Positions 25,410 to 36,528 of a stretch of DNA of 64,000 bases are shown here, in pieces. The stretch spans positions 5,680,001-5,744,000 of the forward strand of contig NZ_CP045740.1 in NCBI RefSeq assembly GCF_009650765.1, read 5' to 3'. The stretch comes from Streptomyces sp. SUK 48. GTDB taxonomy: Bacteria; Actinomycetota; Actinomycetes; Streptomycetales; Streptomycetaceae. The stretch's first letter is position 1, and every line of letters starts with the position of its first letter. A model generated the notes under the pieces. The model was given only the letters and a program-made list of their open reading frames with translations, ran no database searches and was not told the origin of the DNA. Both the position numbers and the translations under genes were made by a program.

Positions 25410-25820
25410 TCAGGCCCGGGCCTCCCGCAGCCGCCGCCACTCCGTCACGACCTCTTCCACGTCGTACGGCTTCTTCCCCAGCGGGGGACCGGGCGGCGGC
25501 TTGAACATCATGTCGCGAATCCTGACGTTCACGTCCTCGATGATCTTCCGGGCCATCCGCTCCGAGGGCGCCGCGTACGCCGCCGTCAGCGCGTCCTCGG
25601 CCTCCTTGCGCAGGGCCAGGGCGGGCGGCAGCACCGCGAGGCCCTCGCGCGCCATCTTCCGCTTGACCCACCACAGCTCGTCGTAGGCGGACTCGACCTC
25701 GGTGGGCAGCGGCTCGCCCACGCCCGGCAGCCGCTCGAACTCGCCGCGCGCCTGCGCGTCCTGGATCTGCTTGTCGACCCAGCTCTCGAACGGCACGCCA
25801 GGTGGCTTTCGCTCGGTCAT
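25410..25820 (-). CDS. DUF1992 (DnaJC28-like conserved region) protein
   Basis: A 136-residue protein. FESWVDKQIQDAQARGEFERLPGVGEPLP is the hallmark of DUF1992, shared with the C-terminal part of eukaryotic DNAJC28. The rest is helical (ELWWVKRKMAREGLAVLPPALALRKEAEDAL). The molecular role is unknown. ATG at 25820 preceded by a G-run; another ATG at 25829 would add three residues. Confidence 0.88.
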   Translation of the reverse strand: MTERKPPGVPFESWVDKQIQDAQARGEFERLPGVGEPLPTEVESAYDELWWVKRKMAREGLAVLPPALALRKEAEDALTAAYAAPSERMARKIIEDVNVRIRDMMFKPPPGPPLGKKPYDVEEVVTEWRRLREARA

Positions 25821-25923
25821 GACCCCCATTGTGCCGGACGGCGCCCGGCCGCGCGTTCTATCATGCGGCGGCGGCGCGCGGGGCAACGGCCCGTCGCGCA
25901 ACGAGGTTTCAGGGGGAACGCAG

Positions 25924-26316
25924 GTGCTCGAACTCACCATGGCCACCATCTCCGCGGCCGACGCGGGGGCCACGGCCGGCATGACGATGGCGCAGGCGCC
26001 GAGCGAGCCGGGCGCGGTGCTGCGGGTCGGCCGGGACGCCGCCGGATGCCGGCTGGTCACCCCCGAGGACTGGCTGTTCGTCTCCCGTGTCCATCTGGAG
26101 TTTCGCTGCGGCCCCGACGGCACCTGGCGGCTGACCTGGCTGCGCGGCTCCCAGCCCGACCCGGCGTCCGAGGTGCGGCTGACGGCCGGGGGGAGCACCC
26201 AGCCGCTGGGCTACGGCGCCACCGTGCCACTGCCGCGCGGGGGCTCCGGCGAGATAGTCGTCCAGGACCGCAGCGGCCCGCGCATCGTCAACGTCGGCTT
26301 CTACCAGGAGGTTTGA
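25924..26316 (+). CDS. FHA-domain protein
   Basis: A 130-residue protein that is essentially one FHA domain. LRVGRDAAGCRLVTPEDWLFVSRVHLEF contains the GR and SRVH residues that bind phosphothreonine, and the C-terminal beta strands end ...SGPRIVNVGFYQEV. A GTG start at 25924 follows AGGGGGAACGCAG. Small single-domain FHA proteins act as adapters for Ser/Thr kinases. Divergent from the DUF1992 gene. Confidence 0.75.
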   Translation: MLELTMATISAADAGATAGMTMAQAPSEPGAVLRVGRDAAGCRLVTPEDWLFVSRVHLEFRCGPDGTWRLTWLRGSQPDPASEVRLTAGGSTQPLGYGATVPLPRGGSGEIVVQDRSGPRIVNVGFYQEV

Positions 26317-26326
26317 GCGCCCGGCG

Positions 26327-26998
26327 TCAGCCCAGCACCCGGGCGAGCGCGAAGCCGTCGTACCCCTTGGCGCCGACCGTCTGGATGGCCGTACCGCTGA
26401 GCCTCGGGTGGGAGGCGATCAGCTCGATGGCCGTACGGGTGCCGACCACGTCCGGCTCGGTGGCGCCCGGGTCGACGACCCGGCCGCCGCGCACCACGTT
26501 GTCCAGCACGATCAGGCTGCCCGCCCGGGTCAGACGCAGCGCCCACTCCACGTAGTGGGCGTTGTTGGCCTTGTCCGCGTCGATGAAGACCAGGTCGAAG
26601 GGGGCCGGGTTCTCGTCGGCCAGCTTGGGCAGCGACTCCAGGGCCGGGCCCACCCGCACCTGCGCGATCCGGTCCAGGCCCGCGCGCGCGATGTTGCGGG
26701 TGGCCACCTCGGCGTGCCGGGCGCTGTATTCCAGGGTGACCAGCCTGCCGTCCTCGGGCAGGGCGCGGGCCAGCCAGATGGTGCTGTAGCCGCCGAGCGT
26801 GCCGATCTCCAGGATGGTCCGCGCGCCCTGCACCTGGGCGAGCAGCTGGAGCAGCTTGCCCTGGGCCGCGGTGACCCCGATGGGCGGCAGCCCGGCGGCG
26901 TCGTTCTCCCGCAGGGCCGCCCGCAGCGCCTCGTCGTCGGGCGAGAGGTTGCTGATGAAGTAGTCGTCGACGTCGTCCCAGAGCTGCTGCCCGCTCAT
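26327..26998 (-). CDS. O-methyltransferase, caffeoyl-CoA/COMT family
   Basis: A 223-residue class I methyltransferase of the metal-dependent family 3. The SAM motif is ILEIGTLGGYSTIWLA, followed by LVTLEYSARHAEVA, and the acidic metal-site residues are in FDLVFIDADKANN and IVLDNVVRGG. Members methylate catechol-type hydroxyls or unrelated small molecules; the substrate here is unknown. It ends 10 bases from the convergent FHA gene. Confidence 0.9.
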   Translation of the reverse strand: MSGQQLWDDVDDYFISNLSPDDEALRAALRENDAAGLPPIGVTAAQGKLLQLLAQVQGARTILEIGTLGGYSTIWLARALPEDGRLVTLEYSARHAEVATRNIARAGLDRIAQVRVGPALESLPKLADENPAPFDLVFIDADKANNAHYVEWALRLTRAGSLIVLDNVVRGGRVVDPGATEPDVVGTRTAIELIASHPRLSGTAIQTVGAKGYDGFALARVLG

Positions 26999-27123
26999 GC
27001 GCCTGCTGCCTTTCCCGAGTGCCTGCCGAGGCCGCGTCGCAGCCGTCGACCCGATCATCTCAGCCGGGCGGCGGGGAGGGACAGGGAATCGGCCGGGCGC
27101 GCGGGATCGCCGGCCCGCCGGGA

Positions 27124-28236
27124 TCAGGCCAGGGGCGGGGGTGGGGCGAGCGGCGGCGGGGGCGGCACGGGCCGCCGTGCGTGTCGTACGGCGAGCGCGG
27201 CGAGCGCGCCCGCGAGGAGCACGGCGAGGCCGCCGGCCGTGAGCAGCCAGGCCGGGACGCCCGCCACCCGGTCCAGCTCGTCCTCGTGGACCACCTGCTG
27301 GACGGGGGTGTCCGAGGCGGCCCGGCGCAGTTCGTGGTCGCCGGAGATCCGGGCGGGCCGGGGGAACCGCTGGGTGAGCGCGGTCAGGTACGGCGTGCCG
27401 CGGGCGAGGGTGCCGAGGGCGCCGCCGGGGGCGGTGAGGCGGCCGGCGTAGACCGTGCGGGGCGGCAGCCCGCCGATCGCCGTGGCCGGCTCCATGCGGT
27501 GCGCGGCGAGCACGTACAGGCCGAGCGACTGCGGGGTGGCGGCCAGCCGGGACAGCCGCATCGGGTAGACGGCGCGGTCGGCGGCGAAGGTGAGGTGCAG
27601 CGGGTCGAGGGCGCCGTGCAGGGCCGTGCCCGCGGTGCCGGGGGCGAGGCGGACGGCGACGTACTCCCAGTGCTCGGCCACGTACGGCGCGAGGGCCGTC
27701 CGCAGCCGGGCGGGGAGCGTGAAGCCGTTCGCGTGCAGCCAGGTGGCCAGGGCGGCCGGGTCGGTGGCGGTCAGCCGCGCCACGTCGAACGGGCCGAGGC
27801 GCTGGCGTCCGACGACCCCCACGGCGGCGCCGGGCGCCGGGGCGCCGGCCGCGGCGCCGGCCGCGCGGTCGTCGAAGGGCCAGTCGCCGTCCTGCGGCCA
27901 GAAATGGTGCCGGACGCGGTGCACGGGCGCGACGGCGCGGGCCAGCTGGTCGAAGACGGCGGGGTCCCCGAGGCGGACGGTGGCGCGGTGCGGGACGGGC
28001 ATGATCCAGGCGGCGTCGCGGGCGTCGCCGGTGACGGTCAGGCGCATCACGATCTGTTCCTGGCGGCCGTCCCAGCGCAGCACGGACTCCTCGTCCGACA
28101 CGGCGATCCGCTGGGCCGGGTCCACGACCATGGCACCGCAGCCGCAGGCCCAGGCGGGCGAGATCAGCCAGGTGAGCTGGATGCCGAGGAGTGCGAGGAC
28201 GACCGAGAGGATTCGTCCGGTTCTTGGCGTGCGCAA
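27124..28236 (-). CDS. DUF2330 secreted, C-terminally anchored protein
   Basis: A 370-residue protein with a signal peptide ending near SPAWA-CGCG, so the mature N terminus begins CGCGAMV. The core (DPAQRIAVSDEESVLRWDGRQEQIVMRLTVTGDARDAAWIMPVP in pieces) is DUF2330, a family of surface proteins of unknown function. Near the C terminus there is one membrane helix (PAWLLTAGGLAVLLAGALAALAV) and a basic Pro-rich tail, so the domain faces outward. Cys residues immediately after the signal could be lipid-modified or metal-binding. Confidence 0.85.
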   Translation of the reverse strand: MRTPRTGRILSVVLALLGIQLTWLISPAWACGCGAMVVDPAQRIAVSDEESVLRWDGRQEQIVMRLTVTGDARDAAWIMPVPHRATVRLGDPAVFDQLARAVAPVHRVRHHFWPQDGDWPFDDRAAGAAAGAPAPGAAVGVVGRQRLGPFDVARLTATDPAALATWLHANGFTLPARLRTALAPYVAEHWEYVAVRLAPGTAGTALHGALDPLHLTFAADRAVYPMRLSRLAATPQSLGLYVLAAHRMEPATAIGGLPPRTVYAGRLTAPGGALGTLARGTPYLTALTQRFPRPARISGDHELRRAASDTPVQQVVHEDELDRVAGVPAWLLTAGGLAVLLAGALAALAVRHARRPVPPPPPLAPPPPLA

Positions 28237-28320
28237 TGTCCGTCCCCCGTCGTGCGGTTACGACCGGTACGGACGAGGAGGGTGAGGTCTCGGTTCCCTC
28301 GGCGGGGGCGGTACCCGAAA

Positions 28321-28380
28321 GGGGGCGCGGGGAACCGCGCGGCCGGCCACGGCGGACCCGCGACCGGCGACGCACCCGCA
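28321..28380. repeat. Streptomyces-type intergenic repeat
   Basis: The core GGGGGCGCGGGGAACCGCGC followed by GGCCGGCCACGGCGGACCCGCGACC resembles a short GC-rich element found in many Streptomyces intergenic regions. The same 20-base core recurs inside the ecfT-like gene at 40178. Here it lies between two minus-strand genes. Confidence 0.6.
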
Positions 28381-28392
28381 CCCCCGCGGCGC

Positions 28393-29772
28393 CTAGCGGC
28401 CTTCCACCGCCGGGGCGGAACCGGGCAGCGGGCGACCCGCCGTCTCCGACATCCGCCACACCGCGAACCCGCCGACCACGGCCGCGCCCATCATGTAGTA
28501 CGCGGGCATCATCATGTTGCCGGTCGCCCCGATCAGCGCCGTCACCACCAGCGGCGTCGTGCCGCCGAACAGCGACACGGACACGTTGAAGCCGATGGAC
28601 AGCGACCCGTACCGCACCCGCGTCGGGAACAGCGCGGGCAGCGCCGCCGGCATGGCCGCCGTGAAGCAGACGAGCAGCAGGCCCAGCGCGCCCATGCCGA
28701 GGCCCACCGCGAGCAGGCTGCCCTGGCGGATCAGCAGCAGCGCCGGGACGGACAGGAACAGGAAGCCCGCGCACCCGGCCGCGATCACCGGGCGGCGGCC
28801 GATCCGGTCGGTCAGCGCACCGGCGAACGGCTGGACGATCATCATCAGCGCCATCACGGCGAGCACGACGAGCAGGCCGTGCGTCTCGTCGTACTTCAGC
28901 TCACTGGTGAGGTAGCTCGGCATGTACGACAGCAGCATGTAGTCGGTGACGTTGAAGACCAGCACCAGGCCCACGCACAGCAGCAGCGCCTTCCACTGGC
29001 CCGCCACCATCTCGCGCAGCGGCACCTTCGGGCGCGACGCCTCCGCCTTCTCGACCTCCGCCGCGAACGCCGGGGTCTCCTCCAGGCGCATCCGCAGATA
29101 CAGGCCGATGATGCCCATCGGACCGGCGATCAGGAACGGGATGCGCCAGCCCCAGGAGAGCAGGTCGGCGGAGGACAGCAGCGCCGTCATCAGCGTCACC
29201 AGGCCCGCGCCGCCGATGTACCCCGCGAGCGTGCCGAACTCCAGCCAGCTCCCGAAGAAGCCGCGCTTCTTGTCGGGGGCGTACTCGGCGATGAAGGTGG
29301 AGGCGCCGGCGTACTCGCCACCGGTGGAGAATCCCTGCACCAGCCGTGCCGCGAGCAGCAGCAGCGGTGCGCCCACGCCGATCGAGGCGTAGGAGGGGAT
29401 CAGCCCGATCGCGAACGTGCCCGCCGCCATCATGATCATGGTGAGCGCGAGGACCTTCTGCCGGCCGACCCGGTCGCCGAGCGGTCCGAAGACCATGCCG
29501 CCGAGCGGGCGCACCAGGAACGCCGCCGCGAAGGCGCCGAACGTCGACAGCAGCTGGGCCGTCGGGTTGCCGGAGGGGAAGAAGACCTTGCCGAGGGTGA
29601 CCGCGATGTAGCTGTAGACACCGAAGTCGAACCATTCCATGGCGTTGCCGAGCGCGGCGGCCTTCACGGCGCGCTTGACGAGCGCGGGATCGGTGACGGT
29701 GACGTCGCGGGCGGCTGCCGGAGCGGCCCCGCGGGCCTTCATCGGGGGAGTGACGGCTGTGACGGTCGCCAA
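28393..29772 (-). CDS. MHS-family (ProP-like) proton symporter
   Basis: A 459-residue, 12-helix MFS protein of the metabolite:H+ symporter group. ALGNAMEWFDFGVYSYIAVTLGK is the typical helix 1, FGPLGDRVGRQKVLALTMIMMA the motif A loop, and QGFSTGGEYAGASTFIAEYAP the helix 4-5 region. Relatives carry proline, glycine betaine, shikimate, citrate or ketoglutarate. The annotated TTG start at 29772 is tentative; the ATG at 29742 lacks a ribosome site. Confidence 0.88.
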   Translation of the reverse strand: MATVTAVTPPMKARGAAPAAARDVTVTDPALVKRAVKAAALGNAMEWFDFGVYSYIAVTLGKVFFPSGNPTAQLLSTFGAFAAAFLVRPLGGMVFGPLGDRVGRQKVLALTMIMMAAGTFAIGLIPSYASIGVGAPLLLLAARLVQGFSTGGEYAGASTFIAEYAPDKKRGFFGSWLEFGTLAGYIGGAGLVTLMTALLSSADLLSWGWRIPFLIAGPMGIIGLYLRMRLEETPAFAAEVEKAEASRPKVPLREMVAGQWKALLLCVGLVLVFNVTDYMLLSYMPSYLTSELKYDETHGLLVVLAVMALMMIVQPFAGALTDRIGRRPVIAAGCAGFLFLSVPALLLIRQGSLLAVGLGMGALGLLLVCFTAAMPAALPALFPTRVRYGSLSIGFNVSVSLFGGTTPLVVTALIGATGNMMMPAYYMMGAAVVGGFAVWRMSETAGRPLPGSAPAVEGR

Positions 29773-30182
29773 AACGGGGCTCGCCTGCCTTTCGTCGGGG
29801 ACAAGGGCACGGCCCCCGACGACGGCGTGGGAACACCGGACGTGCGAAGGGCCGAAAATCGACCATAGGCGCGGAAAGCGCCGTTACGTGACGTGCACGG
29901 ATGCGTGCATAGTGCAGCTAAAGGGCGCGTCAGCTGGTAACTCTGCCCCCTCGCGGCCATCTGATCCCCGCTCCCGCTGTGATGCTTCTCGCGCCCCCGT
30001 GCCGCAACCGAACCCCCCGCGCACTATCGTCATCCGGACAAAAGGGGAGGGTGGGGCGGGTGAACCGGGGGTTGCCCGCTTCCCCTTCCAGGGGGTCTGC
30101 GAGCCTCGTAGGGTTGCGCAGAGGTGACCCGGCGTGAACGACACACGACCGGGACGAAAACGGGGCGGGAGGCCGACGAGGC
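29773..30182. other. divergent promoter region
   Basis: A 410-base gene-free stretch between the MHS transporter (minus) and GT87-PAP2 gene (plus). It holds the dyad TGCACG-GATG-CGTGCA at 29894-29909 and a third TGCA nearby, which could be an operator. I see no RNA gene or coding potential in it. Confidence 0.5.
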
Positions 30183-32210
30183 GTGGCGAACGTGGAACAC
30201 GGTGGGGGACCGAGCGACGGCTTCGGGACCCCGGACGCCGAAGGACGGCTGCGGGCGGCGCGGCTCGCGCTGTGGGCGGTGGCCGCAGTCCTCGCGGTCC
30301 GGCAGCTGACCGCCGTCCTCACCACCCCGAGCGGCAAACGCCTGACCGACCTGGAGACCTGGGTCGGACCGAACGGCGTGCTGCACGTCAAGGGCTCCCT
30401 GTACGACTCCACGCAGTTCACCGGCACCCCCTTCGCCGGGCTCGTGCTCAAGCCGCTCACCCGGGCCGCGGAGGCCGCCCTCGGCTGGAGCTGGACCTTC
30501 GCCAGCCTGCTGCTGGTGGTCGCGCTCGGCATGATCGCCGCCCGCGCGCTGCCCCAGCCGGTGAGCCGGCGCACCTCCCTGCTGGCCGCGCCGGTCGCGA
30601 TCAGCCTGCTCATGCTGTCGCTCCCGGTGCGCAACGCGCTCTGGCTCGGCCAGACCAGCATCATCCCGGTCCTGCTGGTCCTGCTCGCCTGCTTCGCCGT
30701 GCGGGGGCAGCGGGCCGCCGGGCTGTGCCTGGGCCTCGCCGCCGCGCTCCAGCCGACCGTGCTGCTGTTCGCGCCGCTGCTGTGGTTCACCGGCCGCCGC
30801 CGGGCCGCGCTCAGCGGCGCCGGCACCTTCGCCGCGCTGACCGCGCTCGCCTGGGCCGCGCTGCCGCACGACTCGGTCACCTACTGGCTCCAGCACACCG
30901 CGGGCGTGGGCCTCGGCGGCAAGGCCGACGCCCTCGGCAACCAGTCCCTGCACGGCGCCCTGCTCCGCCTCGGCCTCACCGGCCCGCTGGAGATCGCGCT
31001 GTTCCTGCTGCTCGGCGCGGCCGTCTCCGTCCTCGCCCTGCGCCGCGCGGTCCGCTACGCGCACGACGGGCAGCTGCTGCTCGCCGTGGCGATCACCGGC
31101 TGCGCCGCGGTCGCCGTCTCGCCCACCACCTGGCAGCACCAGCTGCTGTGGCTGCTGCTCGCGGTGGTCGGCCGGGTCGGCCGCCGGGCCTCGGACCGCA
31201 GTGTGTGGCCGGTCGCGGTGGTGCTGGTGATGACCCTGCCGGCGAAGATGATGCTGCCGAACACCCCGGCGCTGTACGCGCTCCGCGACGACCTGGTGCT
31301 GGTCGCGGCGCTGGCCGCCGCCGTCGCCGTACCGTTCCTGTCGCGCACCTCGCCGTACTACCGGGAGCCCGTCCCCACCGAGTACGCCCCCGCGGTCCCC
31401 GCCCGCTTCCGGCACATCCCGCTGCTGCCCTTCCTGCGCCGGGTTCTCACCCGCCCGAACCTCCTGCTGGAGCTGCTGCTGATCCGCGTCGTGTACGCCG
31501 CGTACGCGAAGGTCCGGCTGGCCGCGGGCGCGAGCGGGGACGACCGGGGGCGGGCGGCCGCGGAGCACCACGGGCGGATCGTGGTCGACATCGAGCGGTT
31601 CCTGCACATAGACATCGAGCACTGGCTCAACCACACGGTGGCGGGGATCGGCTGGCTGCGGGACTTCTTCGACTTCTACTACGAGTCCTTCCACTTCGTG
31701 CTGCCGCTCACGGTCCTCGCGGTCCTGTACTGGCGCCGCCCCGTGGACTACCGCTGGGCCCGCACCTCCCTCGGCTTCGCCACCTTCCTCGCCCTGATCG
31801 GCTTCTGGCTCTTCCCGCTGGCCCCGCCGCGGCTGATGCCGGGCCTCGGCTTCATCGACACCGTGCACGGCGCGCAGGACCTCGCCCACCCGGACTACGG
31901 CGCGATGACGGCCCTCACCAACCAGTACGCGGCGATGCCGTCGCTGCACTTCGGCTGGTCCCTGTGGTGCGGCATCGTCATCGTGGTCCTCGCCCCCAAG
32001 TGGTGGATGAAGGCCCTCGGCCTGCTGCACCCCCTGTGCACCATCTCCGCCATCCTCGCCACCGCCAACCACTGGGTCCTCGACGCGGTCGGCGGCGCCG
32101 TGGTGGTCACCGCGGGCTTCGCCCTGTCGTACGTGGTCCAGGGGCCGCGGGCGGCACGGGCCCCGGCGCTCACCGAGTCGGGGCTGATGGAACCGGTGCC
32201 GGTGAAGTAG
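30183..32210 (+). CDS. GT87 polyprenol-sugar mannosyltransferase fused to PAP2 phosphatase
   Basis: A 675-residue integral membrane protein, GTG start with GGGAGG upstream. Residues ~20-400 are a multi-helix GT-C fold of the GT87/DUF2029 type, including RNALWLGQTSIIPVLLVLLACF and the conserved QPTVLLFAPLLW. From about residue 410 a PAP2 domain of the Aur1/inositolphosphotransferase type follows: AAMPSLHFGWSLW carries one catalytic His and NHWVLDAVGG the second His and Asp. The fusion suggests that a lipid-linked sugar is transferred and the released polyprenyl phosphate, or a lipid phosphate, is processed in the same place. Confidence 0.88.
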   Translation: MANVEHGGGPSDGFGTPDAEGRLRAARLALWAVAAVLAVRQLTAVLTTPSGKRLTDLETWVGPNGVLHVKGSLYDSTQFTGTPFAGLVLKPLTRAAEAALGWSWTFASLLLVVALGMIAARALPQPVSRRTSLLAAPVAISLLMLSLPVRNALWLGQTSIIPVLLVLLACFAVRGQRAAGLCLGLAAALQPTVLLFAPLLWFTGRRRAALSGAGTFAALTALAWAALPHDSVTYWLQHTAGVGLGGKADALGNQSLHGALLRLGLTGPLEIALFLLLGAAVSVLALRRAVRYAHDGQLLLAVAITGCAAVAVSPTTWQHQLLWLLLAVVGRVGRRASDRSVWPVAVVLVMTLPAKMMLPNTPALYALRDDLVLVAALAAAVAVPFLSRTSPYYREPVPTEYAPAVPARFRHIPLLPFLRRVLTRPNLLLELLLIRVVYAAYAKVRLAAGASGDDRGRAAAEHHGRIVVDIERFLHIDIEHWLNHTVAGIGWLRDFFDFYYESFHFVLPLTVLAVLYWRRPVDYRWARTSLGFATFLALIGFWLFPLAPPRLMPGLGFIDTVHGAQDLAHPDYGAMTALTNQYAAMPSLHFGWSLWCGIVIVVLAPKWWMKALGLLHPLCTISAILATANHWVLDAVGGAVVVTAGFALSYVVQGPRAARAPALTESGLMEPVPVK

Positions 32211-32229
32211 GGCGACGGGGGCGGCCGGG

Positions 32230-32250
32230 CCGCCGGGGCGCGCCCGGCGG
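32230..32250. terminator. hairpin between convergent genes
   Basis: CCGCCGGG, loop GCGCG, CCCGGCGG, 20 bases after the GT87-PAP2 stop and just before the end of the thiolase gene. Confidence 0.6.
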
Positions 32251-32254
32251 TCCG

Positions 32255-34941
<2,687 letters not shown>

Positions 34942-34958
34942 GAACGGTCACCCGGGCC

Positions 34959-35687
34959 TCACTCCTTCCCGGAGGCGGACACCGCGAGCACCGCGGAGGC
35001 GGCGGCCGCGATCAGCAGCGGGATGCCCAGGCCGTGGTGCAGCACCAGCCACGCCCCGGCGAAGGCCCCGACGAGCATGGCGAGCACGGAGGCGGTACGG
35101 CGCGGGGAGCGGTGCCCCGTGCCGTTGCCGAGGCGGGAGTCGGCGGCCAGGCCGGTCAGGGTCATGGTCAGGACCGTGGTGGTCAGATCGGGGACCCCGA
35201 GCCTGCGGACCGTCGCGTTGCGCACGCCCATCGCGAAGGCGGTGAGGGCGATGAGGGCGTAGACCGTGCCGCCCCGGCCCGGCCAGGCGAAGGCGGCCGC
35301 CGCCGACAGCCCCACCAGGACCGCCTCGGCCGCCAGCGTCAGCCGCGCCCAGCGGCGCCGGGACCCGCCGTCCCCGAACCGGGTGGCCACCCGGCCGCCC
35401 GCCACCGCGCCGACGAGGAAGCAGCACAGCGAGGTCGCGGTGCGCGGCACCGAGAACCCGGGCGCCCCGGCCGCCGCGAAGCCCAGCACCACCACGTTGC
35501 CGGTCATGTTCGCGGTGAAGACGCGGCCCAGGCCCAGATAGCTGACGGCGTCGATCAGGCCGCTCACCACGGTCAGCGTGATCAGAACGAGCACCAGCCG
35601 CAGCCCGCGCGCCTCCGGGTCCGGCGCGGCTTCGGGGGCGGGCGGCGGCGTCGTCGGGGGTGTCGGGGGTGGCGGCGGTGTCGTCAC
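34959..35687 (-). CDS. DUF1275 (YoaK-like) membrane protein
   Basis: A 242-residue protein with six to seven helices. GLIDAVSYLGLGRVFTANMTGNVVVLGFA is the DUF1275 signature near the N terminus, and MGVRNATVRRLGVPDLTTTVLTMTLTGLAADSR the second conserved block. It is thought to be a small-molecule carrier, with no known substrate. GTG at 35687 has GGAGGA close upstream. It ends 17 bases from the convergent CYP125 gene. Confidence 0.88.
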   Translation of the reverse strand: MTTPPPPPTPPTTPPPAPEAAPDPEARGLRLVLVLITLTVVSGLIDAVSYLGLGRVFTANMTGNVVVLGFAAAGAPGFSVPRTATSLCCFLVGAVAGGRVATRFGDGGSRRRWARLTLAAEAVLVGLSAAAAFAWPGRGGTVYALIALTAFAMGVRNATVRRLGVPDLTTTVLTMTLTGLAADSRLGNGTGHRSPRRTASVLAMLVGAFAGAWLVLHHGLGIPLLIAAAASAVLAVSASGKE

Positions 35688-35762
35688 GGTTCCTCCGGTG
35701 CGCCGGACGGACAGGGGCGGGAACCACTTCACCACGCGCCGCCCGGCCATGCCCGGACATGC

Positions 35763-35800
35763 GGAAAGCACCCTCGCCGAACGGGGCGAGGGTGCTTTCC
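35763..35800 (-). terminator. strong terminator after the lytic transglycosylase gene
   Basis: GGAAAGCACCCTCGCC and GGCGAGGGTGCTTTCC form a perfect 16-bp stem around six bases, 25 bases past the stop of the secreted transglycosylase gene and before the DUF1275 gene. Confidence 0.88.
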
Positions 35801-35825
35801 GAAGTTCTGGCTGCCGGGGGCCGGC

Positions 35826-36236
35826 TTAGTACCAGTGGTTGGCCTGCCAGAAGGCCCACGCCTTGGCGGGGCTGCCGTAGCGGGAGTTCATGTAGTCCAG
35901 GCCCCACTTGATCTGGGTGGCCGGGTTGGTCTTCCAGTCCGCGCCGGCGGACGACATCTTCGAACCCGGCAGCGCCTGGACCAGGCCGTAGGCGCCGGAG
36001 GAGGCGTTGGTGGCGCTCGGGTTCCAGCCGCTCTCGCGCTGGACGATCTGGCTGAACGCGTTGAACTGCGCGGCGTCCGGGATCATCTTGTGCGCGATCG
36101 CCTGGGCCGAGGAGGCCGAGGCCGGGGCGGCGGCCTGGGCGGGGGCGGCGGACAGCGCCATGCCGGCGGTGGCGGCGGCCACGGCGGCGACGGTGAGGGC
36201 CTTCTTCGGGGAGGCGAAGCGACGGATGACGGACAC
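35826..36236 (-). CDS. secreted lysozyme-fold transglycosylase (SLT-like)
   Basis: A 136-residue secreted protein with a GTG start and AAGAGGTG upstream. A signal peptide ends near AQA-AAP (about residue 35). The mature domain has the catalytic Glu in FSQIVQRESGWNPSATN, followed by SSGAYGLVQALPGSKM and the C-terminal WGLDYMNSRYGSPAKAWAFWQANHWY, the usual small Streptomyces SLT/Rpf-like fold. It should cleave peptidoglycan glycan strands. No c-di-AMP riboswitch, often found before such genes, is apparent in the 290-base upstream region. Confidence 0.9.
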   Translation of the reverse strand: MSVIRRFASPKKALTVAAVAAATAGMALSAAPAQAAAPASASSAQAIAHKMIPDAAQFNAFSQIVQRESGWNPSATNASSGAYGLVQALPGSKMSSAGADWKTNPATQIKWGLDYMNSRYGSPAKAWAFWQANHWY

Positions 36237-36528
36237 GGAGCACCTCTTGCGTCGGGGACGGGGATGGCCGGCGTGAACCCTGAGGGCTCGTGGTGCCTGG
36301 CGACGCCGACCAGATAAGCAGCCCGGAAATCCGTCCGCAATCACCCCTTTTACTAGTTGTGGCCGGATGGAGCGGGAATGAGCGTTCTGTGGCGCAGCTC
36401 TCAAACCCCAGGTCGGCGGGGGTGCGGCACGGAACGTATCGGACATAACCCACTACGACCCCGGTTCGTAGGTGAGCTGCGTCATGTGGGGTGCCTCACC
36501 GGCCCGCTCACCGCGTGGGTACGGCCCC
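36237..36528. other. gene-free region upstream of the transglycosylase
   Basis: Contains CAACTAGTAAAAGGGGTGATTG-like AT-richer DNA at about 36335-36362 on the minus strand, where the transglycosylase promoter should lie, and the 3' end of the ECF operon. No riboswitch or repeat is evident. Confidence 0.45.

Noticed and set aside
24631..25686. Plus-strand protein of repeated RVSAGRRGTGRPGHPGG units
   Set aside because: Generated by the 167-bp DNA repeat in a stop-poor frame; all three frames are equally open and none has coding-like codon bias or a ribosome site.
27019..29868. Plus-strand 949-residue frame opposite DUF2330 and the MHS transporter
   Set aside because: Shadow of two well-supported minus-strand genes.
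36237..36528. c-di-AMP (ydaO) riboswitch before the transglycosylase gene
   Set aside because: Such riboswitches often precede these genes in Streptomyces, but I could not find the conserved sequence blocks here.
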